Assembly: GCA_027405735.1 (NCBI GenBank)
Contig: JAPEHQ010000002.1
Coordinates: 2,418,001 to 2,482,000, forward strand
DNA: 64,000 bases
Direction of reading: 5' to 3'
DNA from: Mucor racemosus
Taxonomy: Eukaryota > Mucoromycota > Mucoromycetes > Mucorales > Mucoraceae
Below, one piece after another: positions 59,491-64,000 of the stretch. The translations under genes were made by a program, and so were the position numbers. The notes under the pieces are model-generated. The model had not been told where the DNA came from, ran no database searches, and saw only the letters and a program-made list of their open reading frames with translations. Position 1 is the stretch's first letter; each line of letters begins with the position of its first letter.

Positions 59491-61776
59491 TAGAGAGCTC
59501 AACAAGGTTGATGATATGAATATACAAAAATTCTGCACAATTTAACGAATATTTTGGAATCTATTACGAAAATGTCAAAAAAATGGAATAAAAAAAAGAT
59601 GCCCGAGTTTTTTCAAACTCAGATATGTTAAAGAGAATCTTAAAACAAGTAAGTTTTATTATAAAAAAGTCTTTGGGTGTCTTATTTTTTTGCAGAGATA
59701 TTAAGGCTCAAAGTTTCAATTTTTCATATTTAAGCTGTAAAAACCAAAGTTGGAAGAAAAAATTATCGGGTTTTCTCAATTTATTCGACAGATGCTATAG
59801 TGATGGTCTGTAGACAATTAATTGTTATTTGTAGCCCTTAAAAATCTGTATCCAATCAAACTAATTTCAATGAGAGGTTTTTACTATTTTGCTATGAAAA
59901 TCGCTCAAAATCGCGATTTTTGGATGGGGGTTGGGGTCAAAAAACAAGAGTACACCTTCAAATCTTCATTACTCCTTGAAAAATTAATTTTTTTGAGAAA
60001 ACTAAAAACGGATCTATATATATTACTGCTCGCAATTATTTTTATGGAACTGAAATTTTGTTTGATAACTTACTGGAAAATGATATTAATAATTTATACG
60101 TTTTTGGTGTGTTTTATGGGGTAAATTCTTTGAATTTTTATTTTGGCTCTATTTGTATCTAACAAATAATATACCTATAATATAGACAAAAAACTTTCAT
60201 TATAATTGCAAGTAATGTTTACTTAATAAAATCAATAGGTATGCTGGTTTTTCTGATATTCCTATAATTTTTTGAATGGCTATATCTCCGCAAAAAAAAT
60301 AGCTAAAAATATATGAATAGCACCATAATTATTGCAGCATTAACTTGTATCAGAATCCGCTCTTACCTCAGCATATGAAAAAATTTATGGGAAAAATGTT
60401 GGAGATCTGATTTTTAGGAAAAAAAATCCATTTTAACTTGTGGAGTGTAACTTTTGTAATTTATGGAGTGTAACCTTTTTGACTGATATCTCAACCCCTT
60501 ATGGCATTGAGTATTTACCCCTTCAAGTCGACCTGAATTACTTCAAAATGCTTCAAACAATGATGCTTTAATATTTACCAATCGGTGAATAAATTTTGCC
60601 CAAAATTAAACAGTTTAAATGACGTTTTTAATAATAGTTGCCATATGTTAAAAAACTTTAATTTTGGGCAAAATTTATTCACCGATTGGTAAATATTAAA
60701 GCATCATTGTTTGAAGCATTTTGAAGTAATTCAGGTCGACTTGAAGGGGTAAATACTCAATGCCATAAGGGGTTGAGATATCAGTCAAAAAGGTTACACT
60801 CCATAAATTACAAAAGTTACACTCCACAAGTTAAAATGGATTTTTTTTCCTAAAAATCAGATCTCCAACATTTTTCCCATAAATTTTTTCATATGCTGAG
60901 GTAAGAGCGGATTCTGATACAAGTTAATGCTGCAATAATTATGGTGCTATTCATATATTTTTAGCTATTTTTTTTGCGGAGATATAGCCATTCAAAAAAT
61001 TATAGGAATATCAGAAAAACCAGCATACCTATTGATTTTATTAAGTAAACATTACTTGCAATTATAATGAAAGTTTTTTGTCTATATTATAGGTATATTA
61101 TTTGTTAGATACAAATAGAGCCAAAATAAAAATTCAAAGAATTTACCCCATAAAACACACCAAAAACGTATAAATTATTAATATCATTTTCCAGTAAGTT
61201 ATCAAACAAAATTTCAGTTCCATAAAAATAATTGCGAGCAGTAATATATATAGATCCGTTTTTAGTTTTCTCAAAAAAATTAATTTTTCAAGGAGTAATG
61301 AAGATTTGAAGGTGTACTCTTGTTTTTTGACCCCAACCCCCATCCAAAAATCGCGATTTTGAGCGATTTTCATAGCAAAATAGTAAAAACCTCTCATTGA
61401 AATTAGTTTGATTGGATACAGATTTTTAAGGGCTACAAATAACAATTAATTGTCTACAGACCATCACTATAGCATCTGTCGAATAAATTGAGAAAACCCG
61501 ATAATTTTTTCTTCCAACTTTGGTTTTTACAGCTTAAATATGAAAAATTGAAACTTTGAGCCTTAATATCTCTGCAAAAAAATAAGACACCCAAAGACTT
61601 TTTTATAATAAAACTTACTTGTTTTAAGATTCTCTTTAACATATCTGAGTTTGAAAAAACTCGGGCATCTTTTTTTTATTCCATTTTTTTGACATTTTCG
61701 TAATAGATTCCAAAATATTCGTTAAATTGTGCAGAATTTTTGTATATTCATATCATCAACCTTGTTGAGCTCTCTA
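59491..61776. mobile_element. 2.3-kb perfect palindrome, 1120-bp arms
   Basis: Left arm 59491-60610 and right arm 60657-61776 are reverse complements around a 46-bp loop. Every paired position sums to 121267, so there are no indels. The five segments I compared base by base had no mismatch. The outer 230 bp of each arm are a copy of the dispersed repeat family; the inner 890 bp are not found elsewhere in the window. Tips are TAGAGAGCTC. The open frames mirrored in the two arms (59822-60124 and 61143-61445) start with TTG and have no recognisable domain. The right tip lies 58 bp from the P450 C stop codon. Confidence 0.95.
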
Positions 61777-61834
61777 CCAAATAATATTGCTACCATAATT
61801 TTTATTGAATACTATAAACTATTCAAAAATTGGT

Positions 61835-63896
61835 TTAATATCTCTTTTTAAATTGAATATTTAAATCAACTGGCCCGATAATATTGATGCCACCAGTTTT
61901 CAATTCATCTCCATTATCTGGTAATGTCCAAGTAAATTTTCTTACTGCATGATAAAGGATCGGGTTAACTTGTATTGAATATATATAAAACTTTAAACTT
62001 ACACATCATTGCCAAAAGTACTCGTTGTTCGTTTAAACTAAAGTTCATTCCAATGCATTGTCTATGGATATTTAATTAAATAACAGTTCACAAATATGTA
62101 TACCTTTTATACAGACCTTGCACCGCTACCAAAAGGTGCCCAAGTCGCTCCTTGACCAGCTAATTGACTACTTTCACCCATGGGAGCAAATCTTTCAGGA
62201 TCAAATTCATTTGCATCTTTCCAAATTTTTTTACTATGTTGAATATTGAAAACATTTACTGTAACTAAAGAGCCTTTAGGAATAAAAGTATCAGCAAGAA
62301 AAGTATCTTCTTGGGCGACACGCGGAATTGTTTGTACAACAGGTCCATTGATTCTGAGGTTCTCTTTAATGAATTGATTGATGTATTCCAATTGCTTTAA
62401 TTGATCAAATGAAGGAATAATATCTTCTGGAGCATCGCCAAAGATGGAAAGAACTTCCTCTCTTGCTCGTTGTTGAATTTCCTGTGACAATTTCATTTAG
62501 TTGTAGATCTTTACATGAGAAATATTAACTTACGGGATGTTTAGCTAAATGAAACAAGGCAAATGATAATGCATTACTTGTAGTCTACCAAGCGTTTGAT
62601 TAATTGGGGTTACTGCATAAAGCATTTATGCACTTACATCATGTCCTGCTAAAAAAAGGATGTTCAAATTGCTCTATTTAAAAGCTAGTTAGTAATTCAA
62701 ATATTAATCATATGCAAGTGATTACTTACTCTCAATTCTTCATCTGTAAGAGCTCCTTCTCCTCGTTTCTCACTTTCAATCAGCAATGTTAAAACATCTT
62801 TTTCGTTTTCTTGCAAGTTATTATTCTGAATGCCAGATGCTATTTGCGCTTTCTTGTTTTCAATCACCTTTGAGAGCATGCCATTAAAACGATCCATTTC
62901 TTTATGTATTAGCATTCTCTTGGGAAATAAACGAATCAAAGTTTGATCGAAAATAGGAAATATAAAGTAAAATGGATCTTGTAAAGCAGCATTAATGGCG
63001 TAGTAAGTATGAACCCAGGCGCTATCATCATCGTTGATAGCATTAAAGTCGAAACCTAAATACAATTGAATTAAGGGATCAAGTGAAATATACATCTATT
63101 TCATATAAAAACTAACCAAAACCAGCTTTTCCAATAGCTTCAAGGGTCCATCGTTCCATTAAATCGGCAACATCAACTGTGTCAGCCATCTTATCCATCT
63201 TTGTAAACAAATCTTGGGTTAATTTGCCGAACAACTGGATAGGTTGTGCTCTGTGGAAGGCAGGATTTGCAATCATTCTTTGGGATTTCCAATGAGCTCC
63301 ATTCAAAAAGAGGAGATTGGGACCATTGGAGAATTTAGCATTAAGTGTATCTTCCTTTCCTTCTAGCATATTAATCTTTGGAAAAATATCTGGGATAATG
63401 AATGTACATTAGAAGTGGATGATACACACGTCGTTTATAGCTTACCTTGCTTTAAAAATATTTTCTTTGCGGCTTCAGGATTAGCAACATGAATTTCCCA
63501 TCCAAATCTACCAGGTCTCTATTGTATTTATAACATTATTATTTATCTAATTGTTTTACATTTTATACCAAGTATATATACCACAAATAAACCATTATTA
63601 GTTTCTGAATCAATAGTAGGAATAGATATTCTATGAGCACGATCTATGTAAGATTCTTTGGTAAGCAGACTTTTGTATACATCAAAATATCCTTGATATG
63701 GAATATGGCGAATGTTCTTTGGGGGTTTGAAATATCTATCTCTTATAAAATAAATCAAAGAAATAGCAACAGCAGTACTTATAGCGATAGTTTTATTCTT
63801 TTTCGCAAGTCGAGGAACTACAGCTTTTTGATAGATTTCAATTGCTTTTTGTAAATGCCCTTGTAGAAATGTACTGTTTTCAATGAGATATGACAT
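61835..63896 (-). CDS. Cytochrome P450, CYP509-like (copy C), one intron lost
   Basis: Inferred exons: 63896-63582, 63518-63446, 63389-63117, 63055-62730, 62673-62638, 62584-62534, 62481-62117, 62061-62003 and 61944-61835, giving 535 aa. The third family member is uninterrupted. The exon from 62481 to 62117 equals exons 7 and 8 of copies A and B joined exactly (365 = 120 + 245 bp): intron 7 is missing, and the codon after the junction is AAC (Asn399) instead of ACC (Thr). The ExxR motif still reads ENLR (398-401). The I-helix AGHDTT, PERF-equivalent PERF and heme loop FGSGARQCIG are intact. The last exon is 9 bp shorter, in frame. A TATA-like GGTATAAATAGGG lies about 60 bp upstream of the start. 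It is probably functional; the substrate is unknown. Confidence 0.92.
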
Positions 63897-64000
63897 TTTG
63901 AAAAACGCTAAGAAAGTGAAAGATATCCGAAATTAAAGATTGGTTGTGTTGCCCTATTTATACCAATTTAATATATTTGGATACTAACAAAATTAAGCAT
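63897..64000 (-). promoter_or_regulatory. P450 C promoter, partial
   Basis: Contains TATAAATAGGG and, at about 63964-63995, the start of the same CAATTTAATATAT...TACTAAC element found in pairs upstream of P450 A and B. The second copy, if present, lies beyond the window. Confidence 0.5.

Noticed and set aside
59822..60124. 100-codon open frame repeated identically at 61143-61445
   Set aside because: Identity only reflects the palindrome. It begins with TTG, has no ATG context and no domain.
1..64000. CRISPR arrays, bacterial operons, phage or integron structures
   Set aside because: The window is eukaryotic with spliced genes. The tandem repeats are microsatellites or minisatellites without spacers.

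Overview
This window looks like nuclear DNA from an early-diverging fungus, most likely a member of the Mucorales. It is very AT-rich. Genes are split by short GT-AG introns, mostly about 45-110 bp (the RPS23 intron is 195 bp). The gene content is eukaryotic and fungal: a PDR-type ABC transporter, URC4/DUF1688, RPT5, MMS19, RPS23, NUP42, and P450s resembling the mucoralean CYP509 group. I assembled all exon structures by hand from splice signals and reading frame. No transcript evidence was available.

Layout. 1-519 (-): partial membrane-protein gene with an in-frame stop. 4383-4613: perfect 11-bp minisatellite. 5379-9938 (-): full-length PDR transporter. 12441-14185 (+): URC4-like. 14335-17844 (-): 15-zinc-finger protein with a PIP-box-like N-terminus. 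19621-21602 (+): methylenetetrahydrofolate reductase. 22342-24490 (+): P450 copy A. 27050-28535 (+): proteasome ATPase RPT5. 29325-33211 (+): MMS19. 33377-34213 (-): PAPS reductase. 36957-37589 (+): RPS23. 37978-38622 (-): mitochondrial-type J protein. 48643-50042 (-): NUP42-like nucleoporin. 51319-52791 (+): Ser/Thr/Gln-rich single-pass membrane protein. 52955-55096 (-): P450 copy B, frameshifted. 61835-63896 (-): P450 copy C, which has lost one intron.

The rest is repeat-rich. A dispersed family of about 0.8-1.1 kb recurs at 24.7, 39.8, 47.2 and 56.3 kb and in the arms of a palindrome. There are two giant palindromes. One (42.78-46.41 kb) carries pseudogenised dynein intermediate chain exon fragments in both arms. 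The other (59491-61776) has 1120-bp arms in which I found no mismatch. Also present are two solo LTRs, one with an exact 5-bp target duplication, and a 981-bp element with long terminal inverted repeats that abuts the second palindrome.

The genes do not form an evident cluster. The three P450 paralogues share exon structure and an upstream motif and lie beside repeat-family copies, so repeat-mediated duplication is likely. MET13-, MMS19/MET18- and MET16-like genes lie within 15 kb, probably by chance. The most unusual biology I can support is the pair of palindromes, particularly the one holding host-gene fragments, because hairpin transcripts could feed RNA interference.
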